64,000 bases of DNA from CAXMQZ01 sp963707075 (lineage in GTDB: Bacteria; Acidobacteriota; Thermoanaerobaculia; Multivoradales; JAHEKO01): positions 248,001-312,000 of the forward strand of contig CAVPOX010000002.1 in NCBI GenBank assembly GCA_963707075.1, written 5' to 3'. A program made the position numbers and the translations under genes. The notes beneath the pieces were generated by a model, which saw only the letters and a list, made by a program, of their open reading frames with translations, had not been told where the DNA came from and made no database searches. Of the stretch, positions 33,843 through 43,690 are shown in pieces (position 1 is the first letter of the stretch; each line of letters opens with the position of its first letter).

Positions 33843-35240
33843 TCAGATGTGGATGGCATGGCCGACCGCCGCATGCGCGGCCTCCGCCACAGCCTCGGAT
33901 AGCGTCGGGTGGGCGTGAATGGTGCGAAAGAGCTCTTCGGTGGTGGACTCGATCTGCAGAGCAACGCACGCTTCGGCGATCAAATCTGTAGCGTGTGGCC
34001 CGATGATGTGAACTCCAAGCAGCTCGTCAAAACGCGTCTCCCGGACAACCTTGACGAACCCGTCGGTCTGACCTTCGATGGCAGCCTTGGCCAGCGCACT
34101 AAACGGAAACTTGCCACAGGCCACGTCGTAGCCACGGTCACGGGCCTGGGCCTCGGTCAGTCCGACGCTCGCAACCTCAGGATTGCAGTAGGTCACGCCC
34201 GGCACCAGGTCGTAGTTCAGGGGTCGGGCCGGTGCGCCAGCCATATGCTCCGCCGCCAGGATTCCTTCGGCGGACGCCACATGCGCCAGCCACGGGGTAT
34301 CGACGATGTCGCCGATGGCATAGATGTGCGGCAACGAGGTCTGCATGAATTCGTTGGTCTCCACGTAACCCCGATCCAGGCCGATGCCCAACTCGGACAG
34401 GCCGAGCTTCTCCGTCACGGGGGCCCGACCGACCGCCACCAGCAATCGCTGGCTGTGGAGCTCTTCCGGATCGCGCCCCTGCCGCTGGAGCCGAATGCGC
34501 AGGCCATCGCCAGCCTGTTCCACTCCGATCAATTGGGATCCGGTGCGGGTTCTGATGTGGCGTTTGCGAAAGGACCGCTCGAGCTGTTTCGAGATTTCCT
34601 CGTCCTCCAGGGGCAAGAGGTGCGGGAGCATTTCGACCAACGTGACCTGGCTGCCGAAGGAAGCGAAGATGGAGGCGAATTCCGTGCCCACAGCCCCGGC
34701 CCCGAGAACTACCAGCGACTCGGGGACCTCGCGCAGCTCCAGCAGGTGATCGGAGTTGAGGATCCTCTCCCCGTCGCTACGAGCGATGCCGATCTCACGG
34801 GGTACCGAGCCGGTAGCGAGGAGAATGTGCTTACCCCACAGAGTCCGGGAGCCCGAATCGTCGGTCACCTCCACTTCGTTCCGCCCCACCAGGCGACCTC
34901 GACCGTGAAAGGTCTCGATGCCGCCCTTCTTGAACAAGAACTCGATTCCCTTCGCATTCCTCTCCACGACACCGCTCTTGAAAGCTCTGGTCCCCTCCAG
35001 ATCGAGTCGTACTTCACCCGTCTCGACTCCGAAATCGCTGGCATGACGTGCCTTGTCCAGCAGTCCCGCAGTGTGCAGCAGCGCCTTGGTGGGAATACAG
35101 CCACGATGCAGGCAAGTGCCTCCCAGCTTCGGGTCCTTTTCCACCACCCCGACTCGCAGACCGAGCTGGGCCGCGCGAATCGCGGCCACATAACCGCCCG
35201 GTCCGCTGCCGATGACTACCAGGTCGAGTGAATCCGACAC
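33843..35240 (-). CDS. lpdA: Dihydrolipoyl dehydrogenase (E3)
   Basis: A 465-residue flavoprotein reoxidising dihydrolipoamide with NAD+. The N-terminal FAD motif is G-S-G-P-G-G-Y-V-A-A. The redox disulfide is Cys43 and Cys48 in G-G-T-C-L-H-R-G-C-I-P. The NAD motif is V-L-G-A-G-A-V-G-T-E-F. The C-terminal His-Glu pair is in H-A-H-P-T-L-S-E-A. Serves the E2 encoded next to it. Confidence 0.96.
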   Translation of the reverse strand: MSDSLDLVVIGSGPGGYVAAIRAAQLGLRVGVVEKDPKLGGTCLHRGCIPTKALLHTAGLLDKARHASDFGVETGEVRLDLEGTRAFKSGVVERNAKGIEFLFKKGGIETFHGRGRLVGRNEVEVTDDSGSRTLWGKHILLATGSVPREIGIARSDGERILNSDHLLELREVPESLVVLGAGAVGTEFASIFASFGSQVTLVEMLPHLLPLEDEEISKQLERSFRKRHIRTRTGSQLIGVEQAGDGLRIRLQRQGRDPEELHSQRLLVAVGRAPVTEKLGLSELGIGLDRGYVETNEFMQTSLPHIYAIGDIVDTPWLAHVASAEGILAAEHMAGAPARPLNYDLVPGVTYCNPEVASVGLTEAQARDRGYDVACGKFPFSALAKAAIEGQTDGFVKVVRETRFDELLGVHIIGPHATDLIAEACVALQIESTTEELFRTIHAHPTLSEAVAEAAHAAVGHAIHI

Positions 35241-35268
35241 GTCGATCTCCGCCGCAATCAGAGCCGAC

Positions 35269-36348
35269 TCAGGCTACGTCGATTTCTGCACAGAGGAAGA
35301 CGTCCTGGATGGCATTGAGCAGCTCCACGCCTTCCGCCATGGGCCGCTGGAAAGCCTTGCGTCCAGAGATCAAACCGGCGCCACCACCTCTCTTGTTGAT
35401 CACGGCAGTACGCACCGCCTGCTCCAGATCGCCTTGTCCAGACGAGGCACCGCCGGAGTTGATCAGCCCGATCCTGCCCATGTAGCAGTTGGCCACCTGC
35501 CACCGCACCAGGTCGACGGGATGGTCGGAGACCAGGTCACTGTAGACCAGCGGATGAGTCTTGCCAAACCCGATGGCGTTGAAACCGTTGTTGTTCGTCG
35601 CCTGCTTCTGCTTGACGATATCCGCCTCGATGGTGACTCCGAGATGGTTGGCTTGACCGGTCAGGTCCGCCGAGGCGTGATAGTCCACGCCGTCCTTCTT
35701 GAAGGCGGAGTTACGCAGATAGCACCAGAGGATGGTCGCCAGGCCGAGCTCATGGGCCTGCTGAAACGCCTCGGCGATCTCCACCAACTCGCGGTCACAA
35801 TCCTCGGAACCGAAGTAGATGGTAGCGCCGACGGCGGCCGCACCCAGGTTCCAGGCCTGTTCGACCTGGGCGAAGAGCACCTGCTTGTAACGATTGGGGT
35901 AGGTGAGGATCTCGTTGTGGTTGATCTTGACTACAAAGGGAATCTTGTGGGCGTATTGGCGCGACATGGCACCGAGGACACCGAGGGTCGAGGCCACTCC
36001 GTTACATCCTCCCTCGATGGCCAACCGGATGATGTTCTCCGGATCGAAATAGGCCGGATTGGGCGCAAACGAGGCGGCTGCCGAGTGCTCGATACCCTGG
36101 TCGACGGGCAGAATCGAGAGATAACCAGTGCCGGCCAGTCGTCCGTTGCCGTAGAGACGACTCAGGTTCACCAGAACCGGAGCTGAACGGTCAGATCCGC
36201 CAAAGACCCGATCGACATGATCGGGCCCGGGAAGATGAACGAGGTCCTTGGTTATGCCCTTGCATTCGAAAGTCAGCAGCTTGTCAGCCTCGTCTCCGAG
36301 GAGTTCGACGATGCGATCGAGTTGGGTCGTGGTTTCAGCAACTGTCAT
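35269..36348 (-). CDS. fbaB: Class I fructose-bisphosphate aldolase (DhnA/FbaB type)
   Basis: A 359-residue Schiff-base aldolase of the archaeal/bacterial DhnA type. It interconverts fructose 1,6-bisphosphate with DHAP and glyceraldehyde 3-phosphate. Signs: L-P-V-D-Q-G-I-E-H-S near residue 82, V-V-K-I-N-H-N-E, and R-G-G-G-A-G-L-I-S-G-R-K near the C-terminus, which contains phosphate-binding glycines. SD CTGGAGG precedes the ATG. It lies 28 nt upstream of lpdA and may share that transcript, so glycolysis and 2-oxoacid oxidation could be co-expressed. Confidence 0.9.
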   Translation of the reverse strand: MTVAETTTQLDRIVELLGDEADKLLTFECKGITKDLVHLPGPDHVDRVFGGSDRSAPVLVNLSRLYGNGRLAGTGYLSILPVDQGIEHSAAASFAPNPAYFDPENIIRLAIEGGCNGVASTLGVLGAMSRQYAHKIPFVVKINHNEILTYPNRYKQVLFAQVEQAWNLGAAAVGATIYFGSEDCDRELVEIAEAFQQAHELGLATILWCYLRNSAFKKDGVDYHASADLTGQANHLGVTIEADIVKQKQATNNNGFNAIGFGKTHPLVYSDLVSDHPVDLVRWQVANCYMGRIGLINSGGASSGQGDLEQAVRTAVINKRGGGAGLISGRKAFQRPMAEGVELLNAIQDVFLCAEIDVA

Positions 36349-36395
36349 GGTGGGTGCAACCTCCAGTGAATGATTGATCGGAATCTATGATTATC

Positions 36396-37220
36396 TCACA
36401 GGGCCGAAGGCGCACTCAGACGCGAGACGAACTGGCTCATCTCTCGCCAAACCACGGGAGAGCTCAACAGGTCGTTGTGTCCGGCGGTTCCGACCTCGAC
36501 CCAGGCCGCGCCCGTCAGCGCGGCTGCCAGTTGCCTGCCTTGCTCGATGGGGATGATGCGATCGATGGAGCCATGGATCATCAATGCCGGGACTGCGATC
36601 TGATCGACCAGACCCAGGGAGTCGTAATGCTCTCGCAGCCCGAGGCCAACCAACCAGTGGGGAAAGTGAATCTCGGCGACTGCTGCCAAGCTGGTCCATG
36701 GACTCATGGCGATGAGGCCTCGAACGCGGTCCGGCCGAGCTGCAGCCAGATACACCGCCACCGCCGCGCCGAGCGACCATCCGGTGGGGACGATTCCTCG
36801 ATCGGGATATCGCGAGGCCACCCAGTCCAGGGCACGTTCCGCGGAGCCTTTCAGACTGCTCTCCGAAGGCACTCCCGAGCTCCGCCCATACCCTGGATAG
36901 TCCACAACCAGAACCGGCGCCTGCAGGGACAACAGTTGATCGAAGAGGCCCGTCCATTTCAGGGTCTCGAGGTTCTCACCGTTGCCGTGAAAGAAGATCA
37001 GGACGGGTCGATTGCCTGCTGCATCGCCGGGATGATGCCAGCCCACGAAGCGGATGCCCTCGGCAGACTCGATCTCGACCTCCTCGAATCGAGTCGGCGG
37101 ACTGCCCACTTCCACCATCGGGACCGGGTAGATGATATTTCTCACGGTGCAGCCGGCGAACAACAATGCAAGGGTCAGGACCCAGACCGACGGCCAGGGT
37201 CGAAGCGCTTTCAGATTCAC
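36396..37220 (-). CDS. Alpha/beta hydrolase, lipoprotein
   Basis: A 274-residue alpha/beta hydrolase. The signal ends in the lipobox L-F-A-G-C near residue 24. The nucleophile elbow is G-W-S-L-G. A downstream acid is in G-S-I-D-R-I-I-P, and the catalytic His is in T-A-G-H-N-D. An early F-F-H-G-N-G supplies the oxyanion segment. This resembles BAAT/bem46-like hydrolases of unknown substrate. Last gene of the nfeD-lnt-prfB chain; it overlaps the Nudix gene by 4 bp. Confidence 0.85.
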   Translation of the reverse strand: MNLKALRPWPSVWVLTLALLFAGCTVRNIIYPVPMVEVGSPPTRFEEVEIESAEGIRFVGWHHPGDAAGNRPVLIFFHGNGENLETLKWTGLFDQLLSLQAPVLVVDYPGYGRSSGVPSESSLKGSAERALDWVASRYPDRGIVPTGWSLGAAVAVYLAAARPDRVRGLIAMSPWTSLAAVAEIHFPHWLVGLGLREHYDSLGLVDQIAVPALMIHGSIDRIIPIEQGRQLAAALTGAAWVEVGTAGHNDLLSSPVVWREMSQFVSRLSAPSAL

Positions 37221-37813
37221 TCCTCTTCCGGCAACTCGAAACCGAGTCGTTGGAGCAGGTTTTGCACGATGCGGGCGGTCAGACCCCAGACCTGGCGCTT
37301 GCCGAGGTGGTAGACACGAATAGTCCTCTCTACACCGTCGATCTTGACCAACCGATCCTCCACCATCCGAAAGTCCGTGAAGGCGAGCAACGGCACGGCG
37401 AAGACCTCGGCGATTTCCGCTTCGTTGATCGAGGTCTCCAGAGGAAAGGGAACGGCACCCACACAGGGCACGATTTGAAAGCCGCTGGGCGTCGAGGCCT
37501 CGTCGAGCTCACCGATGCGGATCACCTGGGTTGGCTCGACACCCAATTCCTCCTGGGTTTCGCGCAATGCCGCGTCCCAGGGATCCTCGCCGATCTCGTG
37601 ACCGCCGCCGGGAAAAGCGATCTGTCCACGATGATGTGGCAAGGTCTCCGCGCGCTTGGTAAGCAGCGTCCAGAGCTCCCCGTTCTCGACGTACAGAGGC
37701 ACCAGGACCGCTGCCTGTCTGACCTCGCTGACCGGAAGACGCCTGGGTGGCGGTGTGGAGAGCCTCCGTCTGAGCTCGAAGATCCAACTGTGTGCGGGCT
37801 CTTGGTAATTCAT
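37217..37813 (-). CDS. Nudix hydrolase, CoA-pyrophosphatase type
   Basis: A 198-residue Nudix protein. The Nudix box G-x5-E-x7-R-E-x2-E-E-x-G is complete (GGGHEIGEDPWDAALRETQE then ELGV). The preceding L-P-H-H-R-G-Q-I-A-F-P-G-G is the UPF0035/NudL motif typical of CoA diphosphatases. The ATG at 37813 overlaps the previous stop (ATGA); an upstream in-frame extension lies inside the preceding gene and is rejected. It probably hydrolyses CoA derivatives. Confidence 0.88.
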   Translation of the reverse strand: MNYQEPAHSWIFELRRRLSTPPPRRLPVSEVRQAAVLVPLYVENGELWTLLTKRAETLPHHRGQIAFPGGGHEIGEDPWDAALRETQEELGVEPTQVIRIGELDEASTPSGFQIVPCVGAVPFPLETSINEAEIAEVFAVPLLAFTDFRMVEDRLVKIDGVERTIRVYHLGKRQVWGLTARIVQNLLQRLGFELPEEE

Positions 37814-39489
37814 GGCTCCGATTTGACCACATCCTCCGCGATGGCGGTCACCGTCAAGGTCTGGGCACCTGACGCCTTGGGCATTCTCAGCTGCAGGACA
37901 TAGTTGTGGTGCCGCTCGCCACTCCACCACATCGGATGAAGGGCCTTGCGAGTCAGATTCTCAACGCGAAATCCGATGCCGCCGCTGGGTGACAATACCG
38001 TATCTCCCAGGTCTCCACCGCGCAATTCTAGGTCGGGCTCGGCGGCGGCACCGAACTGCAAATGCAGGGCTCGAAGGGCGGTTGGCGTGGCGATCTGCAG
38101 CTCGGCCCACCCCCGTCCGGCCAGCTTCCAGCTGTTGGAGCCTTGCACCTGGGCTTCGCGACTGGTGGATCGAATCCACAAGCGCTGCCCCGAGGCCTGA
38201 CCGCGTGGTGGCAGCTCCTTCTGGGTGGTTTCCAGTGGCAGCCAGCGATGGAAGCGACCCGCGGTCTGACGATAGACCCCGTTCGCTGTCACCGGTTCGA
38301 TGTCGGGAGCCAGCCAGGTCGGATACATCACCGGTGCGGCAAGCAGAACAGTGGCTGCGAGCCATCCACGCGGCAAGTGTCCGGTCGGCAAGAACAGAAG
38401 CAGGACGAACCAGGGGAACGCCCAGGCATTGCCCACGGCCGCGGGCCCCCCGTAATAGTTGAAGGGCGTCAGAGCCACCGGGGCCAGCATGCCAACGATA
38501 GCGGTTAGCGCCAGGACGGAACGTCGTGCCCCGCCCTGCCAAAGACCGAAAAGCGCGAGGAAAGGCAGGCTGTACAGGAGCAGTCCCGTGTTGCGGCCTA
38601 CGGCAAAATAAAGCAGGTTCCAGGTCGTGGCTCCGACACTGACGCTGTCAACGCTCCCTGCCAAACCGCTCAGCATCGACTCAAAATACTCTGGTCTGGC
38701 GAACACGAAGGCCATCAGTGTGACGACCAGGCCGACGAAAAGTCCGAACAGATTCGAACGCCGGCAACGCGCAGGGATCAACACAGCCGCCGGCAGGACC
38801 AGGAGCAGGAAGAGTGGATGGATCGTCGCCGCCACCCCGACCAGAGACCCGATGACAAAATTGCGACCTCCCCCACCGACCGGGCTCTCGACCGGTCGGT
38901 AGATCTCCTCGATGCCGTGGGATGCGGGCTCTTCGTGCCGCAAGACCAGGGAAAACGCCAATGCCACCAAGGCCATCAGCAGGCTGGTCGGCTGCACCAG
39001 AAAAGCATTGCGGTACATGACCGAAGCAAAGAGACATACGGCCACCAGAGCCAGCGCATCCCGCCCCAGAAGTCTACCGAGTCGATAGGCAGCCACCAGG
39101 GCCGCCAGACAAACCAGCAGAGCATTGAGAACCACCGGCCCACGCAGCGGTGCGACGCGAACCCACGGCGCCATGACCAACGGGTAGGCTATCGGCAGGT
39201 CGAACCGCGCGCCCTCCGATGCCCGCGAGCGCACCGCCACTGACTCGCTGGGAAGCCCCAACTCACGACCGCGCGAACGGTCTTCTTCTGCGTACCGAAA
39301 GTCGAAATCGTAGGCCAGGCTGTGTCCCGCAAGCAGAAACGACACCTCCGACGGCGTCATCTCGCCGACGTCCCGCTCGAGCAGGACAGCTGTGGCGACA
39401 AGCAGCACGAGAAGCACGACAAGCACCATGCCGGGTGTTGTACGAAAGACGCCGAATCTGGCTTCCGAGGTCAGGGAAACCCTACCCAT
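37810..39489 (-). CDS. Polytopic membrane protein, possibly glycosyltransferase-like
   Basis: A 559-residue protein with roughly 11-12 hydrophobic helices between residues 20 and 400 and a C-terminal soluble beta-rich region of about 150 residues. The organisation resembles GT-C glycosyltransferases (an early D-x-x-Y/D region, D-F-D-F-R-Y, in the first external loop). No definite family motif was recognised. The ATG at 39489 overlaps the end of the upstream glycosyltransferase gene by 19 nt. Its neighbour, a GT4 enzyme, supports a role in envelope glycan assembly. Confidence 0.6.
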   Translation of the reverse strand: MGRVSLTSEARFGVFRTTPGMVLVVLLVLLVATAVLLERDVGEMTPSEVSFLLAGHSLAYDFDFRYAEEDRSRGRELGLPSESVAVRSRASEGARFDLPIAYPLVMAPWVRVAPLRGPVVLNALLVCLAALVAAYRLGRLLGRDALALVAVCLFASVMYRNAFLVQPTSLLMALVALAFSLVLRHEEPASHGIEEIYRPVESPVGGGGRNFVIGSLVGVAATIHPLFLLLVLPAAVLIPARCRRSNLFGLFVGLVVTLMAFVFARPEYFESMLSGLAGSVDSVSVGATTWNLLYFAVGRNTGLLLYSLPFLALFGLWQGGARRSVLALTAIVGMLAPVALTPFNYYGGPAAVGNAWAFPWFVLLLFLPTGHLPRGWLAATVLLAAPVMYPTWLAPDIEPVTANGVYRQTAGRFHRWLPLETTQKELPPRGQASGQRLWIRSTSREAQVQGSNSWKLAGRGWAELQIATPTALRALHLQFGAAAEPDLELRGGDLGDTVLSPSGGIGFRVENLTRKALHPMWWSGERHHNYVLQLRMPKASGAQTLTVTAIAEDVVKSEP

Positions 39490-41060
39490 CGGGGCCCTCC
39501 CAGTTCCTCCCCACCGGCTGAACCCTGCACCCGAGCCCTCACGGCCAGCATCGCCCCACCCAAAGGCCGCCTTACGGACACCTCGAGGCTCCGACCGGCG
39601 CCCGGGTCCAGGGGAGATGGCAACGCCACCCGCTGCTGCTCGATGGCGGGACTCCAGGGAGTGCGACGCCACTCGAGATCGAGGCAGACCCCAGCGACAG
39701 GTTCTCTGGTCGGCAGCCATCTGGCAGGGCCATAGTTGCGCAGGCGGAATTGTAGCTGCCGCATCTGCCCCTCTGGCCAGGGCAAGTCAGCGCCCTCGAC
39801 TTCGAGCTGTCCTGCAATCTCTCGCCAAACCAGACTGGAGGGTGGGTCGGGTGTCGCGGGGCAATCGCCCGGTGGCTCGGACTCAGCCAGCTCCGCACAC
39901 GCTGCCACCATCTTTTCAACCGCGCGAGTCGGGTCATGACTCTCGGCGATATACCTACGGGCCTGCCGGGACATTTCGCGCAGGCGAGGCCTGTCCACCA
40001 GGAGAGCTCCCACTCGCGCAGCCAACTCGTCCACCTCGTTCTCCCCGAGGGGGATCTTGACCACCACGTCATCTGGCAGCTCGGCCGAATGCGCATAGTC
40101 GGAGACGATAGCTGGACGGCCTACAGCCAGGACTCTCAACAAGGAGGCTGAGGTCTCTCCCGCCGTCGGGTAGCGCAAATTGACGCAGAGATCACAAGCT
40201 GCGATGGCCTGTTCGAACTCTGCATAGTCGAGAAAACCAACGCTGTGCATTCTGTCGCTCACCCCGGCCCGTTCGGCGACAGTTGCGAAATCGAGCACGG
40301 GAGAGACCTCTCCGGCGATCAAAAGATGCGCTTCTTCCATTCCTGGTCTGCCGAGGGCGGCAATGACCTGCTCGGTGCGCTTGATCGGAGTCTGGAATCC
40401 CATGGAGCCGATCAGAGGAGTCTGGGCGGCAATCCCCAGCCGCTGGCGAAACGCCAGTCCAGCTGCCGGATCCGCTTCGGCTGGCAACGGAATTCCCATC
40501 GGAATCTGCCGCACCTCGATTTCGGCATCTTCTTCGACAAGGCTCTCGGCAGCCCATCGGCTGTGCACCAGAATGCCGCGCTGTCGCCGCAGCAGGGTGC
40601 GATGGGCGGCCAGGGAAAACATCGATGCCTGCCCCAGCTCTCCCCAGCGACGCGCGGCTGCGGCAGATTCACCGATCCAACCATGATCGGCGACCAAGCG
40701 GCTCGCGTACGCCTCGAGTCGTCCCTTGGCCAGGGTAGTTTCCACCAGCAGATGATGCAGGACGACGTCATGCAAAGTTACGATACCGGGCTGCTGCATG
40801 GCCAGCTCGAAGATTTCCCGATGGTACTCGTTGTTGCCCATCTGATAGAGCGGCAGTCGCCCATCGGCACCCGCCTCTCTGGCATTCGCCGGGGTCCATC
40901 GATTCATCAGCCCATCGTCGACCGGCTGCGAGACCACCCGCATCACTCGCAGATCACAATACCGATCGAGAATGGGTAGCAGATCGGCGCTGTAGTCGGA
41001 GATACCCGATCGGACCGGGGGCAATGGCGAGACAAAGTCGATGGCCAGCGGGAGACTCAT
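39471..41060 (-). CDS. GT4-like glycosyltransferase with C-terminal beta domain
   Basis: A 529-residue protein. Residues 1-390 form a GT-B glycosyltransferase: the N-terminal V-S-P-L-P-P-V-R-S-G-I-S-D-Y-S loop, I-G-S-M-G-F-Q-T-P-I-K-R-T-E, and a donor-site block A-G-E-T-S-A-S-L-L-R-V-L-A. The last 120 residues have an unusual extra beta-sandwich-like region (L-Q-F-R-L-R-N-Y-G-P-A-R-W-L-P). This resembles the accessory domain of ABC-transporter-linked O-antigen systems. The ATG at 41060 lies 8 nt after prfB. Donor and acceptor unknown. Confidence 0.8.
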   Translation of the reverse strand: MSLPLAIDFVSPLPPVRSGISDYSADLLPILDRYCDLRVMRVVSQPVDDGLMNRWTPANAREAGADGRLPLYQMGNNEYHREIFELAMQQPGIVTLHDVVLHHLLVETTLAKGRLEAYASRLVADHGWIGESAAAARRWGELGQASMFSLAAHRTLLRRQRGILVHSRWAAESLVEEDAEIEVRQIPMGIPLPAEADPAAGLAFRQRLGIAAQTPLIGSMGFQTPIKRTEQVIAALGRPGMEEAHLLIAGEVSPVLDFATVAERAGVSDRMHSVGFLDYAEFEQAIAACDLCVNLRYPTAGETSASLLRVLAVGRPAIVSDYAHSAELPDDVVVKIPLGENEVDELAARVGALLVDRPRLREMSRQARRYIAESHDPTRAVEKMVAACAELAESEPPGDCPATPDPPSSLVWREIAGQLEVEGADLPWPEGQMRQLQFRLRNYGPARWLPTREPVAGVCLDLEWRRTPWSPAIEQQRVALPSPLDPGAGRSLEVSVRRPLGGAMLAVRARVQGSAGGEELGGPRWVGFP

Positions 41061-41068
41061 GGCCCAAG

Positions 41069-42194
41069 CTAGCTCACCGACTTGTCGGACCCGGAAGTTT
41101 CCTCGCCCATCTGATGGCTCAGCCAGGCCTCGATAAACGGGTCGATATCGCCGTCGAGGACCCGATCGGCGTCGCCCACCTCGACCGACGTTCGGTGATC
41201 CTTGACCATGCGATAGGGCTGCAGGACATAGCTGCGAATCTGACTGCCCCAGGCGATGTCCTTCTTGGTACCCTCCTTGGCCGCGGCCTCCTCCTCCCGC
41301 CTGCTGATCTCCAGGTCGTAGAGACGCGCGCGAAGGATCTTCATGGCCGTCGCACGATTCTTGTGCTGGCTTCGTTCGTTCTGACACGCCACGACAATCC
41401 CCGAAGGCAGATGGGTGATCCGAACCGCCGACTCGGTCTTGTTGACGTGTTGCCCACCGGCACCGGAAGCCCGGTAGGTGTCGACACGTAGATCCCCATC
41501 CTCGATCTCGATCTCGACATCATCGTCGACCTCCGGGTAGACGAAGACGGAGGCGAAAGAGGTGTGGCGACGATTCGCCGCATCGAAAGGGCTGATCCTG
41601 ACCAGACGGTGTACACCCGACTCACCATTCAGGTAGCCGTAGGCGTAATCGCCACGCACCGCAAAGGTCGCGCTCTTGATACCCGCTTCTTCCCCCTCGA
41701 GGCGATCGAGGAGCTCGGTCTCGTAACCGTTCTTCTCGGCCCAGCGCAGGTACATACGCAGGAGCATCTCGGCCCAGTCCTGAGACTCGGTCCCACCAGC
41801 ACCGGGGTGAATTGCGAGCAACGCACTCTTTTCGTCGTCATCGCCCGCCAGCTTGAGCTGGAGATCTAGCTGGCGTAGCTCGGTCTCGAGGCGCTCCAGG
41901 AACTGTTCGATCTCTTTGTCGATCTCCCCTTCGGAAATCAGTTCCTGCCAGGTTGCCAACTCTTCGGCATCCCCGCGGAGACGATTGAGGGTCGCCAATC
42001 GTCGTTCCAGACCGCGTCGTCGCTTTAGCAGGGGGGCACTGCCGGCGTGGTCATCCCAGAAGCCCGGCACTTCCATCTGCCGATCGATCTCGGCGATCTG
42101 CTGTTCGAGGTCGGCGTCCTCAAAGATACCCCCGAAGGACTCTCAGTTGACGACCGAGTTGCTCCATCTGCTGCTGAATCTCTGCTGAGCTCAT
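41069..42194 (-). CDS. prfB: Peptide chain release factor 2, with programmed +1 frameshift
   Basis: RF2 ends translation at UGA and UAA. It is encoded in two frames: a 24-codon leader (42194-42120) ending R-G-Y-L then TGA, and a 350-residue body entered by a +1 shift. Joined length is 374, close to E. coli RF2 (365). The body has the stop-recognition S-P-F motif (R-I-S-P-F-D-A) and the peptidyl-hydrolysis G-G-Q in S-G-A-G-G-Q-H-V-N. The ATG overlaps the lnt stop. Confidence 0.96.
42120..42133 (-). other. prfB programmed frameshift site
   Basis: The mRNA reads GGGGGUAU CUU UGA G. The G-rich internal Shine-Dalgarno-like stretch, CUU slip codon and UGA stop match the classical prfB autoregulatory site. 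When RF2 is scarce, ribosomes pause at the UGA and shift into the RF2 frame. Confidence 0.93.
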
Positions 42195-43675
42195 CTCTTT
42201 GATCCCCTGCGGCCAAGAAATATAGCAAACGCCGAAACCGCGATACACAAAACTGGCACCAACCACGGTGCCCTGGTGAACGGACTCAGTGCCAGGCGCC
42301 CGGGTACCTCGGCCGAGAGAATCCCGGCTTCTCCGAGGCCCAACTCTTGCAGAACCTCACCACCCGGCCCCACAACCGCCGAGACACCGGTGATGGCCGC
42401 ACGCAACAGGTACCTTCGGTTCTCTGCAGCCCTGAACCGCGCCGCACGAAAATGCTGCCACGGAGCCCAGCTATCACCATACCAGGCGTCGTTGGTCACG
42501 GTCACCAGGATGGTTCCACCCTGTTGAACCTGACCCGCAACCTCGGCGGGAAAAGTGACCTCGAAACAGATGGCTGCGGCCAGACTCTGCCCCGTCCATT
42601 CCAGCAACTCGGGTCCCGCGCCCGGCAAGAAGGCCCCGGCGTTGCGGGCGATTTTGTCCAGGAAGGGGAGCCAGCTGGCCATGGGCACGTATTCACCATA
42701 AGGCACCAGATGGCGTTTGTCGTAGCGGTCGAGCATCCCGCCTTCATCGACCAACAGAAGCGAGTTGTAGATTCCACCGCTGCCTGCCATGGAGGTGTTG
42801 ACCAGGATCGCACAGCCTTGCGAGGCGAGCTCCTCCAGATCGCGACGCAATCGCTCGTCGCGGCTGTAGGCGTATGGCCAGGCGGCGCTCTCGGGCCAGA
42901 CCAGGAGAGCGCCGGGGCGATCGCAAGCCCGCCTGGAAAACTCGAAGATGCGTTGGTAGTGCTCCTCCACCATCGCATCGTCCCATTCCTCGAGAATGCC
43001 AATATTGGGCTGCAGAACCCGCACAACGACAGCAGCGCGGTTCCCGCCACTGACATCGTCTGGAGTCCCCCAGCGCGCGGCCGCAGCCAGAACCACCAGA
43101 CAGATGCCGACCGTCGCCACACCGAGTCGCCACCGGCGTTCCACCAGACTCAGCCCCAGCGCGACGTTGCACAGGACCAGCAAGAATCCCACTCCATAGG
43201 GTCCAACCCAGGAGGCCAGCTGCAGCGCACCGGCAACCTCGATCCAGGCGTAAGCAGCAAGATTCCAGGGGAAACCACTGAACACCACTTCGCGCAGCCA
43301 CTCCGTCACCACCCAAAGGGCGGGTAATCCCATCAGGGCGACCGCTCCCCCAGATCGCCAAAGTGGAGCCCCGAGGCCCGCAAAGAGCGCACTGAACAGA
43401 GCCAGATAAGCAGCGAGAGCCGAGAGCCCGAGGACTGCCATCCATAGCGGCAACTGCCCGTGATCCTGCAAAGTGGGCACGATCCAGGGAATCGACGTGA
43501 CCCAGAAAGAGACGCCGAAGACCCATCCCAGAACGGCCGGGCGGCGCTGCCGCAACAAGAGGACGAGAGGGATCAGGCCAACCCAGGGTGCCACCAACCA
43601 GGCGCGTGGGCCAAAGCAGAGACCCCAAGCCAGGCCGGCGCCAAGGGCCCACAGCCAGCCAGCGAGTCCTGTCAT
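42191..43675 (-). CDS. lnt: Apolipoprotein N-acyltransferase
   Basis: A 494-residue inner-membrane enzyme that adds the third acyl chain to lipoproteins. Hydrophobic helices fill the first 210 residues. The periplasmic nitrilase-like domain carries the catalytic Glu (W-P-E-S-A-A-W), Lys (D-K-R-H-L-V-P-Y-G-E-Y-V-P) and Cys (A-A-I-C-F-E-V). A last helix near the C-terminus is followed by a basic tail. Diagnostic of a didermic cell. It overlaps prfB by 4 bp. Confidence 0.95.
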   Translation of the reverse strand: MTGLAGWLWALGAGLAWGLCFGPRAWLVAPWVGLIPLVLLLRQRRPAVLGWVFGVSFWVTSIPWIVPTLQDHGQLPLWMAVLGLSALAAYLALFSALFAGLGAPLWRSGGAVALMGLPALWVVTEWLREVVFSGFPWNLAAYAWIEVAGALQLASWVGPYGVGFLLVLCNVALGLSLVERRWRLGVATVGICLVVLAAAARWGTPDDVSGGNRAAVVVRVLQPNIGILEEWDDAMVEEHYQRIFEFSRRACDRPGALLVWPESAAWPYAYSRDERLRRDLEELASQGCAILVNTSMAGSGGIYNSLLLVDEGGMLDRYDKRHLVPYGEYVPMASWLPFLDKIARNAGAFLPGAGPELLEWTGQSLAAAICFEVTFPAEVAGQVQQGGTILVTVTNDAWYGDSWAPWQHFRAARFRAAENRRYLLRAAITGVSAVVGPGGEVLQELGLGEAGILSAEVPGRLALSPFTRAPWLVPVLCIAVSAFAIFLGRRGSKR

Positions 43676-43690
43676 GATCGGATTTCGGTT

